IMG/VR virus record: IMGVR_UViG_3300030328_002877
Coordinates: 1 to 24,525 of that record
DNA: 24,525 nt
Origin: a virus
Reading direction: 5' to 3' (one strand)
Shown piece after piece: positions 7,394 to 15,689 of this stretch. The notes beneath the pieces were generated by a model. The model was not told the DNA's origin and did not search any database. It worked only from the letters and a program-made list of their open reading frames with translations. The translations under genes and the position numbers were made by a program. The stretch's first letter is position 1. Each line of letters begins with the position of its first letter.

Positions 7394-7418
7394 AAATAAA
7401 CATAAAAACTGATAAGAT
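7390..7418 (+). promoter_or_regulatory. Possible weak host-type promoter
   Basis: TTGAAA (7390-7395), a 17-bp spacer and TAAGAT (7413-7418) match the standard sigma-70 pattern at 5/6 and 4/6. The predicted start near 7425 is almost at ATG 7428, so a transcript from it would be leaderless or nearly so. It could be chance in AT-rich sequence. Confidence 0.25.
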
Positions 7419-7427
7419 ATAAACACT

Positions 7428-7700
7428 ATGGGTAAGTACAACGAAGACAAAATAATAAAAGAAATAAGTGAGTATGTGAATAACACATATGACCAACACT
7501 ACAGTGAGGGTGAAGTCCAAACATTAGACTTTATAGAAGCCTGTGGTGATGCTAAAGCATTTTGCAGGAGCAACATACTAAAGTATGCTTCAAGATATGA
7601 TAAAAAAGGAACCCCGAGAAAAGATATATTAAAAATAATACACTATGCAATGTTACTGTTGCATTTTAGTGACAAAGGAGAAGATGATGCCAAAAGTTAG
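7428..7700 (+). CDS. DUF3310 family protein
   Basis: A 90-residue protein that fits the DUF3310 pattern common in phages: HY near the start of the domain (QHYSEGEV), then the FIEACGDAKAFCRSNILKYASRYDKKG block with NxxKYxxRxxxKG, then a helix (DILKIIHYAMLLLHF). Members are sometimes annotated as nucleotide-kinase-like or SaV-like, but the function is not established. It follows the polymerase after a 34-bp gap. No Shine-Dalgarno is visible before the ATG. Confidence 0.82.
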   Translation: MGKYNEDKIIKEISEYVNNTYDQHYSEGEVQTLDFIEACGDAKAFCRSNILKYASRYDKKGTPRKDILKIIHYAMLLLHFSDKGEDDAKS

Positions 7701-7905
7701 TGCACATTTAGGATTTACATTTAGAGTAGGTCCATTAGAACAAAACCAATATGGGAGAGTAGACTTATCTGTTGACCAGATAGATACTGATTTACCAATA
7801 GAACCGCAGTTAGAAGAATCTAAAAAAGTAGCCGATGTTGTGTGGGACTTTATAAAAGGAAAAGTAGATACACAAATCGAGGATATGTTAGATGACTCCA
7901 AATAA
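7687..7905 (+). CDS. Small hypothetical acidic protein
   Basis: A 72-residue product beginning MPKVSAHLGFTFRVG. AAAGGAG at 7674-7680 lies 6 bases before ATG 7687; the adjacent ATG 7684 is only 3 bases away and an upstream in-frame start at 7645 would lie far inside the previous gene, so 7687 is preferred. It shows a beta-rich first half (FTFRVGPLEQNQYGRVDLSVDQID) and a helical, acidic second half (VADVVWDFIKGKVDTQIEDML). I do not recognise the family. It overlaps the gene before by 14 bp and the gene after by 14 bp. Confidence 0.66.
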   Translation: MPKVSAHLGFTFRVGPLEQNQYGRVDLSVDQIDTDLPIEPQLEESKKVADVVWDFIKGKVDTQIEDMLDDSK

Positions 7906-8152
7906 ATCTAATGTTTCTAGTATGAGTATATTAGAAGCTGTATTAGCAGAAAAAGAACGACAAACAAAAGTATATGGAACACAAGACCACGATGATTCTT
8001 GGTGGAATCTTATAACAACTGATAAAAATGGAGATGTTGTGAAAGAGATTTTCAATCGAAATGACACTAAATTGTTTATTGAGTTGATTGAATTAGCCGC
8101 TACTTATTTTTCATGGGCAGAATCTATACATAGGAGACAACAAGATGGATAA
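7892..8152 (+). CDS. MazG-like / phage NTP-PPase-related small protein
   Basis: An 86-residue protein whose pattern VLAEKERQTKVYGTQDHDDSWW ... LFIELIELAATYFSWAESIHRR resembles phage proteins related to all-alpha NTP pyrophosphohydrolases (the 'ER-x-QD-x-WG-x-Q' opening and the 'LiqvAAva-aWie' helix). The metal-binding EExxE segment that should lie between them is not evident: GDVVKEIF stands in its place, so it may be catalytically inactive. This assignment is tentative. It overlaps the recA-like gene by 8 bp. A second possible start is ATG 7922. Confidence 0.5.
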   Translation: MTPNKSNVSSMSILEAVLAEKERQTKVYGTQDHDDSWWNLITTDKNGDVVKEIFNRNDTKLFIELIELAATYFSWAESIHRRQQDG

Positions 8153-9113
8153 AGACGCAGATAGTGCAATTAAAAAACTATTAAAAAACAAAGATTTAAA
8201 GTTTTCTTTAGGAGAAGATGTGCCAGAGGTAGAAAAAATACCATTTCATTTACCTCAGTTAGACCAGTTATTAGGCGGGGGACTCCCTAAGAATCGATTT
8301 ACACTAATCTATGGTCCTCCTAATGTAGGTAAATCATATTTATCTTCTTTAGCTGTATCAAGTGCCCAAAAAGAAGGCGGAGAGGCTATGTGGATAGACG
8401 CAGAAAGGTCTTATGATAAAGACTGGATGACTAAATGTGGTGTAGACCAATCTAAAATTATAATATCTCAACCTCTTAACGGTGAGGAAGCAATGGCACA
8501 GCTTAAGGAAGGGTTACAGGCGGGTGTTGCTGTAGTTGTATTGGACAGTATTGCAGCCTTAGTACCCAAAGATATAACAAAAGAAGTTGAGAAGGGTAAC
8601 TTTGATTACAACCCAATGGCTTGGCAAGGAAGATTTGTAAATAGTGCTTTTCCAAAACTGTTCCCGTACCTAGAGAATGGTTCAGCGTTTATTGCTATAA
8701 ACCAACAGAGACAAAGCATTGGAGGCATCGGAAGACAAGGAAATACTTGGCCGGGAGGTCAAGGGCAGACTTTTTATGCTCATGCAATGTTGGAAGTTAG
8801 ACGGGATGGTTGGATAAATGAAAAAATAGACGGTGAGGACAGACGAGTTGGGTTCGACATGCAGATACGAATGCATAAGTCTAAGATAGGTGGTGAGCAC
8901 TGGAACGCAGCTGTGGTACCCTTCAAAGCAGGTGGTGGCATAGATGTTATAGAGACTTTTATGCGAGAGGGCATTAATCAAGGAGCAATCGAGCAATCAG
9001 GGACATGGTACACCTATAAGGGTACTAAAATACAGGGCATGAATGGTTTGAAAGGGTTATTTTTAGAAACACCAACTTTGTTTGAAGAGTTACAAAATGA
9101 ACTTACCCCCTAA
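8145..9113 (+). CDS. RecA/UvsX-like recombinase
   Basis: A 322-residue strand-exchange ATPase. Walker A is GPPNVGKS (57-64), the catalytic Glu is in MWIDAERSYD (E87, as in RecA FIDAEHALD), and Walker B is VAVVVLDSIAAL (D134). INQQRQSIGG and the Gly-rich GNTWPGGQGQTFYAHAMLEVRR segment correspond to the RecA L2 region and the 'PGG-alk' motif. KIGG.. HWNAAVVPFKAGGGIDVIE matches the RecA core end. It lacks the RecA C-terminal domain. Expected roles are recombination-dependent replication and repair. AGGAG at 8132-8136 precedes the ATG. It is followed by three nuclease-type genes that would act on its products. Confidence 0.92.
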   Translation: MDKDADSAIKKLLKNKDLKFSLGEDVPEVEKIPFHLPQLDQLLGGGLPKNRFTLIYGPPNVGKSYLSSLAVSSAQKEGGEAMWIDAERSYDKDWMTKCGVDQSKIIISQPLNGEEAMAQLKEGLQAGVAVVVLDSIAALVPKDITKEVEKGNFDYNPMAWQGRFVNSAFPKLFPYLENGSAFIAINQQRQSIGGIGRQGNTWPGGQGQTFYAHAMLEVRRDGWINEKIDGEDRRVGFDMQIRMHKSKIGGEHWNAAVVPFKAGGGIDVIETFMREGINQGAIEQSGTWYTYKGTKIQGMNGLKGLFLETPTLFEELQNELTP

Positions 9114-9402
9114 AGAATATACTAAACAAGAGAATATTATTGCTGATTGCTTAGATGAATTTGGTATGAGATATTCACAACAAACAAGTTTTCCTCCATA
9201 TACAGTAGATTTTTATGTTTCAGAGATACAAAGAGTAATTGAAGCTGATGGAATATATGGACACAATATAAAAAGAGACCGCAAAAGAGATAAAGATTTG
9301 AAAGAGTATCCTGAGATAGAAGATATTATTCACATAACAGCAATCACTAAAAAAGATATAAAGGAACAATTATGGCAGGCATTGAACAAATTAAGCCAAT
9401 AA
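9097..9402 (+). CDS. Vsr/DUF559-like small endonuclease
   Basis: A 101-residue protein from ATG 9097; a TTG at 9082 would add 5 residues but lies deeper inside the recombinase gene. The core YTVDFYVSEIQRVIEADGIYGH...RDRKRDKDLKEY matches the DUF559/Vsr branch of the PD-(D/E)XK nuclease fold: D38 in VDF, E49 and D51 in IEADG, H56, and the RDxxRDxxL helix. Such enzymes nick or cut DNA. Vsr itself repairs T:G mismatches, but that substrate cannot be inferred here. It overlaps recA-like by 17 bp and the next nuclease by 31 bp, suggesting a shared recombination or repair role. Confidence 0.72.
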   Translation: MNLPPKEYTKQENIIADCLDEFGMRYSQQTSFPPYTVDFYVSEIQRVIEADGIYGHNIKRDRKRDKDLKEYPEIEDIIHITAITKKDIKEQLWQALNKLSQ

Positions 9403-10043
9403 AAATAAAAGAAAAGTCAGCAACAGAGGATATGTGGTTATCTGAGATAATTGATGATTACTTAACAGGCACAATGTTTGCTCCTAGAGGTGGTGTTTTC
9501 CACCCGTCTGTAATTAGCAATCCATGTGATAGATACGTATGGTTATGCTATCATGGTAAAATGGCAGACCAACCATTACCAGCTAAATTAGAACGAATAT
9601 TTCAAAATGGTAATTTTTTAGAAGAAAGGGTTGGTTCGTGGTTAGAAGGTTTGAATATCTTAATAGACCGAGAAGTTTCAGTAAAACAAGAAATACCACC
9701 CATTTCTGGAAGAATTGACTTTTTAATCAACCATTATAAATTCGGTACACATCCGATTGAATTGAAATCTATTAATACAGCAGGCTTTGCTAAATTAAAA
9801 AAACCTAAACCAGAACATCAAATACAGATTCAAATGTATTTAAATATGGGAGATTATGGTCAAGGTACAGTTTTATATGAAAACAAAAACGACCAGAAAA
9901 TAAAAACGTTTTTAGTAGATAAAGACCCAATTCAATGGGATGAGATACTAAGACGTTGTTTTAATATTCAAGAAATGTTGATGCCCCCTGAGAAGTGTTC
10001 AGGAGCAACGTGGTGTAATTGTAGAAAAGTGGAGGGATACTAA
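9372..10043 (+). CDS. Cas4-like / RecB-type PD-(D/E)XK nuclease with Fe-S cysteines
   Basis: A 223-residue nuclease. The catalytic series is readable: GRIDFLI (D116), PIELKS (E130, K132) and HQIQIQMYLN (Q150, Q154, Y156), which is the RecB/Cas4 pattern. One N-terminal Cys (C52 in SNPCDRY, or C59) and a C-terminal cluster C209-x5-C215-x-C217 fit the one-plus-three Cys layout that holds a 4Fe-4S cluster in Cas4 and AddB. The His expected near residue 84 appears to be replaced (GNFLEERV). Family members are DNA exonucleases. With no CRISPR array here, a role in recombination or DNA end processing is more likely than adaptation. AAGGA precedes ATG 9372. Confidence 0.8.
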   Translation: MAGIEQIKPIKIKEKSATEDMWLSEIIDDYLTGTMFAPRGGVFHPSVISNPCDRYVWLCYHGKMADQPLPAKLERIFQNGNFLEERVGSWLEGLNILIDREVSVKQEIPPISGRIDFLINHYKFGTHPIELKSINTAGFAKLKKPKPEHQIQIQMYLNMGDYGQGTVLYENKNDQKIKTFLVDKDPIQWDEILRRCFNIQEMLMPPEKCSGATWCNCRKVEGY

Positions 10044-10044
10044 T

Positions 10045-10548
10045 ATGCAGGAGCGTGAGACAGAATGGACACCAATGAAAGCTCTAGGGAAAGCCCAAAA
10101 AGAAGTTGATTCTTTGGGGTTACCACCACTAACTGTTGACTTAGAAGAGAATGAAACCTTAGAGTTCTCTAAATTAAACACTTATGATAATAAAATATTA
10201 GCTGATTTCTTAGCTATGTATGGTGGTTACAAAGCTTATCTAGAAACTAAAATAGCTGGTATTGAATCTAAAGTAGGTGCTTTGAATGCAGCTTTCGATG
10301 AAGGTTATAGCACGGCTTTGTATAGAACTGTCAAAATGTATGAAGAAGAAGATAAGAAAAAGCCTACTAGAGATGAATTAAAAGGTGAGATTATGGACAC
10401 CCACGAAGTTCTAAGGGAACTGAGACGGGAAATTATTGACCAAGAAGCCACACTAAAAAAGACAGAAGGGCTACTAAATACTTATACAACTGCTTATAAT
10501 ACTGTTAGTAGAGTGGTCACCTTGCGTACAAATGGGGATAGACTATGA
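10045..10548 (+). CDS. Coiled-coil protein in recombination cluster
   Basis: A 167-residue protein without a family that I recognise. Residues ~45-100 (TYDNKILADFLAMYGGYKAYLETKIAGIESKVGALNAAF) and ~110-160 (RDELKGEIMDTHEVLRELRREIIDQEATLKKTEGLLN) form two long amphipathic helices, probably a helical hairpin or coiled coil. There are no cysteines or obvious catalytic residues. It lies 1 base after the Cas4-like gene and overlaps the RuvC-like gene by 4 bp (ATGA), so a structural or partner role to the nuclease is plausible. Confidence 0.74.
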   Translation: MQERETEWTPMKALGKAQKEVDSLGLPPLTVDLEENETLEFSKLNTYDNKILADFLAMYGGYKAYLETKIAGIESKVGALNAAFDEGYSTALYRTVKMYEEEDKKKPTRDELKGEIMDTHEVLRELRREIIDQEATLKKTEGLLNTYTTAYNTVSRVVTLRTNGDRL

Positions 10549-11000
10549 TATATTTAGGTTTAGATACTTCTAGTAAGGCAATTCATGGGGCAGCTGTAAA
10601 TCCTGACGAAGAAATAGTAGCTCTGTATAAATGGGGATGTGATACAAAAAAATCATTCCCTGAAAGGTTTCCCGAGTTGATAACCAATTTTTCTAAGGAA
10701 ATTAGTACAATAAATAATATAGACTTTGCAACAATAGAAGCATCAATATTTGCTCAAAACAGAAGTGTGGTTGGAACTCTAGCCAGCGTTGTTGGGGCAG
10801 TATGGGCAGTCTTAGTGTTACAAGGTATTCCCACAGTTCGTGTAGATAATAATACATGGAAAAAAGATGTTGTTGGGAAAGGTAATGTAAAAAAAGATGA
10901 AATCAAAAGATTTGCTGAAGAAAAGTGGGGAGATAAATTCCCCGAACAAGACTACGCTGATGCAGCATGCATAGCGTTATGGAACAAAAGGAGGTTCTAG
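10545..11000 (+). CDS. RuvC-like Holliday junction resolvase
   Basis: A 151-residue protein with the RNase H-fold layout of RuvC. The first strand carries D7 (YLGLDTSSK), the second acidic residue is E65 (FATIEASIFAQN), and the C-terminal helix gives D136 and D139 (DYADAACIALW). WKKDVVGKGNVKKDEI matches the RuvC segment that contacts junction DNA. It would cut four-way junctions made by recombination, or branched replication DNA, before packaging by the terminase encoded just downstream. Length is near E. coli RuvC (173). Confidence 0.8.
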   Translation: MIYLGLDTSSKAIHGAAVNPDEEIVALYKWGCDTKKSFPERFPELITNFSKEISTINNIDFATIEASIFAQNRSVVGTLASVVGAVWAVLVLQGIPTVRVDNNTWKKDVVGKGNVKKDEIKRFAEEKWGDKFPEQDYADAACIALWNKRRF

Positions 11001-11001
11001 T

Positions 11002-11517
11002 ATGAGTATAGCAGGTGGACTACAGAAAGTTGTAAGAAGATTTACTATGGCTTTTCCGGGTAAAAAGGAAGAGACAAAAAGAGATTACAAAGACAAATTT
11101 CCTAAGAAATTACCTACTCTTGAAGATGTAAAAAAAGAGTATGGGGCTGTTGTTTGGTGTAAGTTTGCTAAATGTGGTAGTAATCAACAAGTAAAAAATT
11201 TACAAAGAACTACAGGGACTTTATTGAAAAGACAAAATTACACACCAATCAATGAACAAGAACATGTTTGGGCTGGGGTATGTACTAGAGGCGAGATAGG
11301 AATGCAATTCAATGAAATAAGATTACCCGGTGGGTCTAAGGTAAAGGTTCCTAGTTGTTTTACAGCTCATACAGATAAAACAGGATACTGGGATTTCTCT
11401 CAATTCCTAAATTCAGACGGAACACCATTGGGTGGAAATATTGATTCCCAACATGTTTCTGATGCTGGGTATGGAATGAACGACTCTAATAGTATCTATG
11501 ACCAATTTAAGGACTAA
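11002..11517 (+). CDS. Hypothetical protein before terminase
   Basis: A 171-residue protein that I cannot assign. It has a strong ribosome site (AAGGAGG at 10988-10994, 7 bases to ATG). After a basic start (VVRRFTMAFPGKKEETKRDYKDKFPKK) come four cysteines (C53-x4-C58, C94, C119) and H123, which could form a metal site. The second half is polar with Gly/Asn loops and resembles a compact beta domain. Position between resolvase and terminase small subunit suggests DNA processing or packaging, without direct support. Confidence 0.7.
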   Translation: MSIAGGLQKVVRRFTMAFPGKKEETKRDYKDKFPKKLPTLEDVKKEYGAVVWCKFAKCGSNQQVKNLQRTTGTLLKRQNYTPINEQEHVWAGVCTRGEIGMQFNEIRLPGGSKVKVPSCFTAHTDKTGYWDFSQFLNSDGTPLGGNIDSQHVSDAGYGMNDSNSIYDQFKD

Positions 11518-11522
11518 TAATT

Positions 11523-12023
11523 ATGCCTAAACATATACCTGATGAAATAAAATTAAAAGCTATGGAGCTATTTTTAAAGGGAGACAAAACAGCCAAAGAT
11601 ATTGCTAACGAAGTTTCTACGGAAGAGCACAAGGTTGCTCCACCTACTATTTATATGTGGGCTAAAAGAGACAGATGGGGTGAACAAAAAGCAGTAGCTA
11701 TTGCCGATACTCAGAGAAACTTAGCAGAATCTGAAGGACAGAGATTTGCTCGACTACAAACAGAGCAATTAGATACTTATACACAGATTGCTAACAAAGC
11801 AGGTAATGAGATACAAGGCCTTACCTTTGACAGACCTTTAGACGCAGCTAGAGCAGCGGATATTGGAATAAAGGGGCAACGTGAAGTATTACAAGGCATG
11901 ATAAACATGGAGTTTGTTCAAGATATTATGACAGTCTTAATTGAAGAGATTGCAGACCAAGAAACCTTACAGAGAATTGGTATAAAGCTAAAGACTATAG
12001 AACAAAAACATAGGGACATATAG
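11523..12023 (+). CDS. terS: Terminase small subunit (HTH)
   Basis: A 166-residue protein with an N-terminal HTH: IPDEIKLKAMELFLKGDKTAKDIANEV...APPTIYMWAKRDRWGEQK, where the final 'W-x-KRDRWG' is a frequent ending of small-terminase HTHs. The rest is helical and probably mediates oligomer formation and contact with the large subunit. It would recognise the packaging site on phage DNA. The large terminase follows after 2 bases, which supports the call. No separate packaging site could be identified. Confidence 0.77.
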   Translation: MPKHIPDEIKLKAMELFLKGDKTAKDIANEVSTEEHKVAPPTIYMWAKRDRWGEQKAVAIADTQRNLAESEGQRFARLQTEQLDTYTQIANKAGNEIQGLTFDRPLDAARAADIGIKGQREVLQGMINMEFVQDIMTVLIEEIADQETLQRIGIKLKTIEQKHRDI

Positions 12024-12025
12024 AA

Positions 12026-13702
12026 ATGGCTAAAGACATTCTTAGTGTCGGTGGGGCGTTTGATATGCTTTCCGATGGTTTACTAGAACAAAAACGATAT
12101 GAAGTAGGCACTTTTAGAGAGTTTATTGAAAACATATGGGCTCTTTCATATGATAACCCAGAATATTTCAAAGCTTGGCATGTAAGCTTACTTACAGAAG
12201 ATATTGAAGAATGTTTAGAAACAGGCTTGAATTATGTTGGGGTATTACCCAGAGGGCATTTTAAATCAACTATTTTAGGGCATGCCTTTAGTGTTTGGAG
12301 ATTGTTGCAGGCTCCTAGAGATATGTCTATACTTTACCTATCTTATAGTGATGGTATGGCAAAATATCATATTGCTGAGATAAATAAAACTATTGCAAGA
12401 AACCCCATTATTCCGGAGCTTCTTATAAACAGAAACCCGAAGGCTGATTTCTCAGCTAGATTTTATAAAAACAATAAACCTATGGAAATTATGCATGGTG
12501 GATTGTTTTCTTTCAAACGGGGTATGCACGTGAATGGGGCACTAATTGCCGATGACGTATTGAGAGACCCTGAAAACCCATTGAATATAGGACAGATAAC
12601 TAAAGTAGAAGACCACTTTATGACAGAATCAATGTTCATTCCTTTAAAAGATGCTCCTGTCATTGTTGTGGGTACACCTATGATGCCAAACGATATACTG
12701 GCTAAGTTACAAAGTGATGAACGATTCAAAGCTAGAGTATTACCTGCCCTAGACCCAGTGCCGGGGAGAAGAGTATTGGCTCCAGAAATAATGAGTGAGA
12801 AGTACTTGCTAGCACAACAAAAAGCTAGACCTAAATCTTTTGCTTCAGAGTTTATGTTGATTCCGCATTTTGCTACAGAGTCTTATTTCAACGAAGAGGA
12901 TATCACTAAGTGTGAAGACGACTCATTAAGGTCATACCCATCTACTAAAAGGTTCACTGGTTGGGAAACCGGAGACCAGATTTTTGGTGGATTTGATGTA
13001 GGTAAGAAAAAACACCCATCTCATTTAGTTCTGTTTAGAAAACGAGGTGAGGAGTTACATCAAATACATTCGTCCTTTTTAGACGGGTGGAGTTACTCCG
13101 ACCAAATAGAATTTTTAAATGAAGTTGCTGATAACTTTGATTTAGATGGGGGCTATATTGATAACACTCGGGGGGAGCTAGAAGACCGTGGTTTAGACGC
13201 TCGCTGGAGACCTATGAATTTCACAAGAAAAAGTAAAAATACTATGGCTGGAGTCTTTGAAAAATTTGTTCATTCTGGTATATTAAAACTAATAAAGGAT
13301 GAGCGACAGAAGCAACACATCCTGTCTGTGAGCAATGATTTAAAAGCACCCGACACACCAATGGGTCATGGTGATGCTTTTTTTTCAATTGCCATGGCTC
13401 TACAAGCAGCACATGACACAGCATATAAGTTTGTAGACTTAGGGAGTGCGACTGATTGGTTTAATGCCATTAGTCCGGGAGAAACCCCGGAAAGTCGTAA
13501 AGTGATGCAGGATGAGATGAAAGGACTTACAGAAGACCAACAGAAGAAATTGTCTTCTTTAAATCCCTTGCAGATGGAACCAGTTAATCCATCTGAGAAA
13601 GCAGCTTTGGCACCCAATCCTCAGTGTAAAGAGATGGTGTGTAGTCCTTCTTTTTGGGTTCCAGAAAGAGGTCTTTGCCTTTATTGCGGACACAGAAAAT
13701 AA
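12026..13702 (+). CDS. terL: Terminase large subunit with C-terminal zinc-like motif
   Basis: A 558-residue packaging motor. The ATPase has a Walker A variant in LPRGHFKST (74-82) and Walker B at GALIADDVL (D176, D177; the catalytic acidic residue is Asp rather than Glu). The Q/C-motif region is VVGTPMMPND. The RNase H-fold nuclease carries D324 in FGGFDVGKK, D379 in GGYIDNTRG and D450 in MGHGDAFF. Unusually, the last 25 residues hold C534-x4-C539-x11-C551-x2-C554, a probable zinc-binding knuckle, joined by a Pro/Asn-rich linker. Most large terminases end soon after the nuclease. The start follows the small subunit by 2 bases. Confidence 0.93.
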   Translation: MAKDILSVGGAFDMLSDGLLEQKRYEVGTFREFIENIWALSYDNPEYFKAWHVSLLTEDIEECLETGLNYVGVLPRGHFKSTILGHAFSVWRLLQAPRDMSILYLSYSDGMAKYHIAEINKTIARNPIIPELLINRNPKADFSARFYKNNKPMEIMHGGLFSFKRGMHVNGALIADDVLRDPENPLNIGQITKVEDHFMTESMFIPLKDAPVIVVGTPMMPNDILAKLQSDERFKARVLPALDPVPGRRVLAPEIMSEKYLLAQQKARPKSFASEFMLIPHFATESYFNEEDITKCEDDSLRSYPSTKRFTGWETGDQIFGGFDVGKKKHPSHLVLFRKRGEELHQIHSSFLDGWSYSDQIEFLNEVADNFDLDGGYIDNTRGELEDRGLDARWRPMNFTRKSKNTMAGVFEKFVHSGILKLIKDERQKQHILSVSNDLKAPDTPMGHGDAFFSIAMALQAAHDTAYKFVDLGSATDWFNAISPGETPESRKVMQDEMKGLTEDQQKKLSSLNPLQMEPVNPSEKAALAPNPQCKEMVCSPSFWVPERGLCLYCGHRK

Positions 13703-13739
13703 GAAATAAAAAATAAATTAGAAGGAGGACCTTAGTTCC

Positions 13740-15689
13740 ATGACAACCGATATAACACAACCCGAAGCATTAGAAGAAGTAAATTTATCAGACCAAGCCA
13801 AAGTGATATTGGAACATAGGTATTTATTGAAAAATAAGGATTCAGAAATAGTTGAATCCCCTACAGAATTATTTAGACGTGTTGCTAAAGCAGTAGCATC
13901 AATTGATTCTGATTATCTCCATCTACCGGTTGAGGCTTCCTTAACAGAAAAAGACTTTTTTTCAGTAATGAAGCACCTAGAGTTTGTCCCTAACTCACCA
14001 ACACTAATGAATGCTGGAACAGAGCAAGGAACTTTATCTGCATGCTTTGTGCTACCTTTAGAAGATAGCATGGAAGGAATAATGAAAGCTTCACACGATG
14101 CGGCAATGGTACAAAAATTCGGAGGAGGAACAGGATTTTCCCTTTCAAAGCTTCGACCTCGAGGAGCAAAGATTCAGTCTACACATGGTATTGCCTGTGG
14201 TCCAATAGAAGTACTTAAAACATTGTCTAGAGTGTCATCTATGATAACTCAAGGTGGTAAAAGAGATGGGGCTAATATGGCTGTAATGTCTATCTATCAC
14301 CCAGATATTCTAGAGTTTATCAAATGTAAATCTACAGAAGGGGACATTCACAATTTCAACATATCTGTAGGAGTAGATTCTAATTTTATGCAACTCGCTA
14401 AGAATGACATGAAGTATAATCTAATTAATCCACATGATAATTCTATTGCTGGTAGCTTATCAGCACGAGACGTATTGAATAAGATTGTTGAGGGGGCATG
14501 GAAAAACGGTGAACCCGGAATGATATTTCTCGACCAAGTAAATAAAGACAATCATGTAAAAGAACAATATGGTGACATGATTGCAACAAACCCATGTGGT
14601 GAACAACCTTTATTAGGAAACGAGTCTTGTAATTTAGGGTCTATAAACTTAGCTACTTTTTACAAGAAGTCTGAGGGGCCCACTCATGGCTGGAAAGAAA
14701 AAATAGATTGGGACAGACTAGACCATGTTATAAGAACATCTGTTCATTTTCTAGATAATGTAATAGATGCTAATAAATATGCTACTCCAGAAATTGAACA
14801 AATGACTAAAGCTACACGAAAGATAGGTTTAGGCGTTATGGGCTTTGCTGATTTACTAATACAAATGCAAATCCCCTATGGGTCAAAATTAGCTCGAGAT
14901 GTGGGCGGGGGTTTGATGAAGAAGGTTCGTGAGATAGCTGACGAAAAATCACAAGAGTTAGCAAATAAGCGAGGAGTTTTCCCTGCTTGGGATAATAGCA
15001 CTTATAATGTTCCTTTTAACAAAGCAGCAAGTCAGATGTTTAGAAATCATTGCAGACTAACAGTTGCTCCAACAGGAACAATATCAATGATAGCTGACAC
15101 ATCTAGTGGTATTGAACCTACATTTGCATTAGCTTGGAAAAAACAAAACATATTAGAAGGAAAAACATTAAACTATGTGAACAAGTATTTTGAAGCAGAC
15201 GCTAAAAAACATGGGTTCTATTCAGAAGATTTGATGGATTACTTAGCAGAGGGTGGTTCTTTAGCCACGGCTCCGCAGGTACCGGATTGGGCTAAGGCAG
15301 TATATGCTACTGCTCCCGAGATTTCTCCGGAAGACCATGTTCTTATGCAGTCAGCTTTTCAAGCACACTGTGATTCCGGTATATCTAAAACAATAAACTT
15401 TGATAATTCTGCTACAATAGAAGATGTAGAAAAGGCTTATATGTTAGCATGGCAAGAAGGATGTAAGGGTATAACTGTCTACAGAGCTGGTAGTAGGGAC
15501 AAAGAAGTTCTTGTAAAAGGTAATTCTGAAAATAAATCTGAGCAGTTACAACTTGATGGTTTTGAACTAGAAGAACAGGTAATATCCGAAGCTGAAAACT
15601 ACGATTGTTGTGACAATCCAAACATAGTATTTGAGTCTGGATGTGAGACTTGTAAGTCTTGTGGGTGGAGTGCTTGCAAGATTGCGTAA
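13740..15689 (+). CDS. nrdJ: Class II (adenosylcobalamin-dependent) ribonucleotide reductase
   Basis: A 649-residue reductase that makes dNTP precursors from ribonucleotides for phage DNA synthesis. Typical blocks are FVPNSPTLMNAG, GGGTGFSLSKLRPRGA, TQGGKRDGANMAVM, the catalytic NPCGEQPLLGNESCNLGSINLA (N284, C286, E288), IGLGVMGFADLL and APTGTISMIADTSSGIEP. The C-terminus carries C635-x2-C638-x2-C641-x4-C646 (CETCKSCGWSACKIA), the redox-active tail of NrdJ-type enzymes. No small radical subunit gene follows and there is no ATP-cone domain, which supports class II. AAGGAGG lies at 13722-13728, 11 bases before ATG. The location between terminase and head genes, away from the replication block, is unusual. 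Confidence 0.95.
   Translation: MTTDITQPEALEEVNLSDQAKVILEHRYLLKNKDSEIVESPTELFRRVAKAVASIDSDYLHLPVEASLTEKDFFSVMKHLEFVPNSPTLMNAGTEQGTLSACFVLPLEDSMEGIMKASHDAAMVQKFGGGTGFSLSKLRPRGAKIQSTHGIACGPIEVLKTLSRVSSMITQGGKRDGANMAVMSIYHPDILEFIKCKSTEGDIHNFNISVGVDSNFMQLAKNDMKYNLINPHDNSIAGSLSARDVLNKIVEGAWKNGEPGMIFLDQVNKDNHVKEQYGDMIATNPCGEQPLLGNESCNLGSINLATFYKKSEGPTHGWKEKIDWDRLDHVIRTSVHFLDNVIDANKYATPEIEQMTKATRKIGLGVMGFADLLIQMQIPYGSKLARDVGGGLMKKVREIADEKSQELANKRGVFPAWDNSTYNVPFNKAASQMFRNHCRLTVAPTGTISMIADTSSGIEPTFALAWKKQNILEGKTLNYVNKYFEADAKKHGFYSEDLMDYLAEGGSLATAPQVPDWAKAVYATAPEISPEDHVLMQSAFQAHCDSGISKTINFDNSATIEDVEKAYMLAWQEGCKGITVYRAGSRDKEVLVKGNSENKSEQLQLDGFELEEQVISEAENYDCCDNPNIVFESGCETCKSCGWSACKIA

Noticed and set aside
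9372-10043. CRISPR adaptation role for the Cas4-like protein
   Set aside because: There is no repeat-spacer array and no cas1 or cas2 in the window, and the neighbours are recombination genes.
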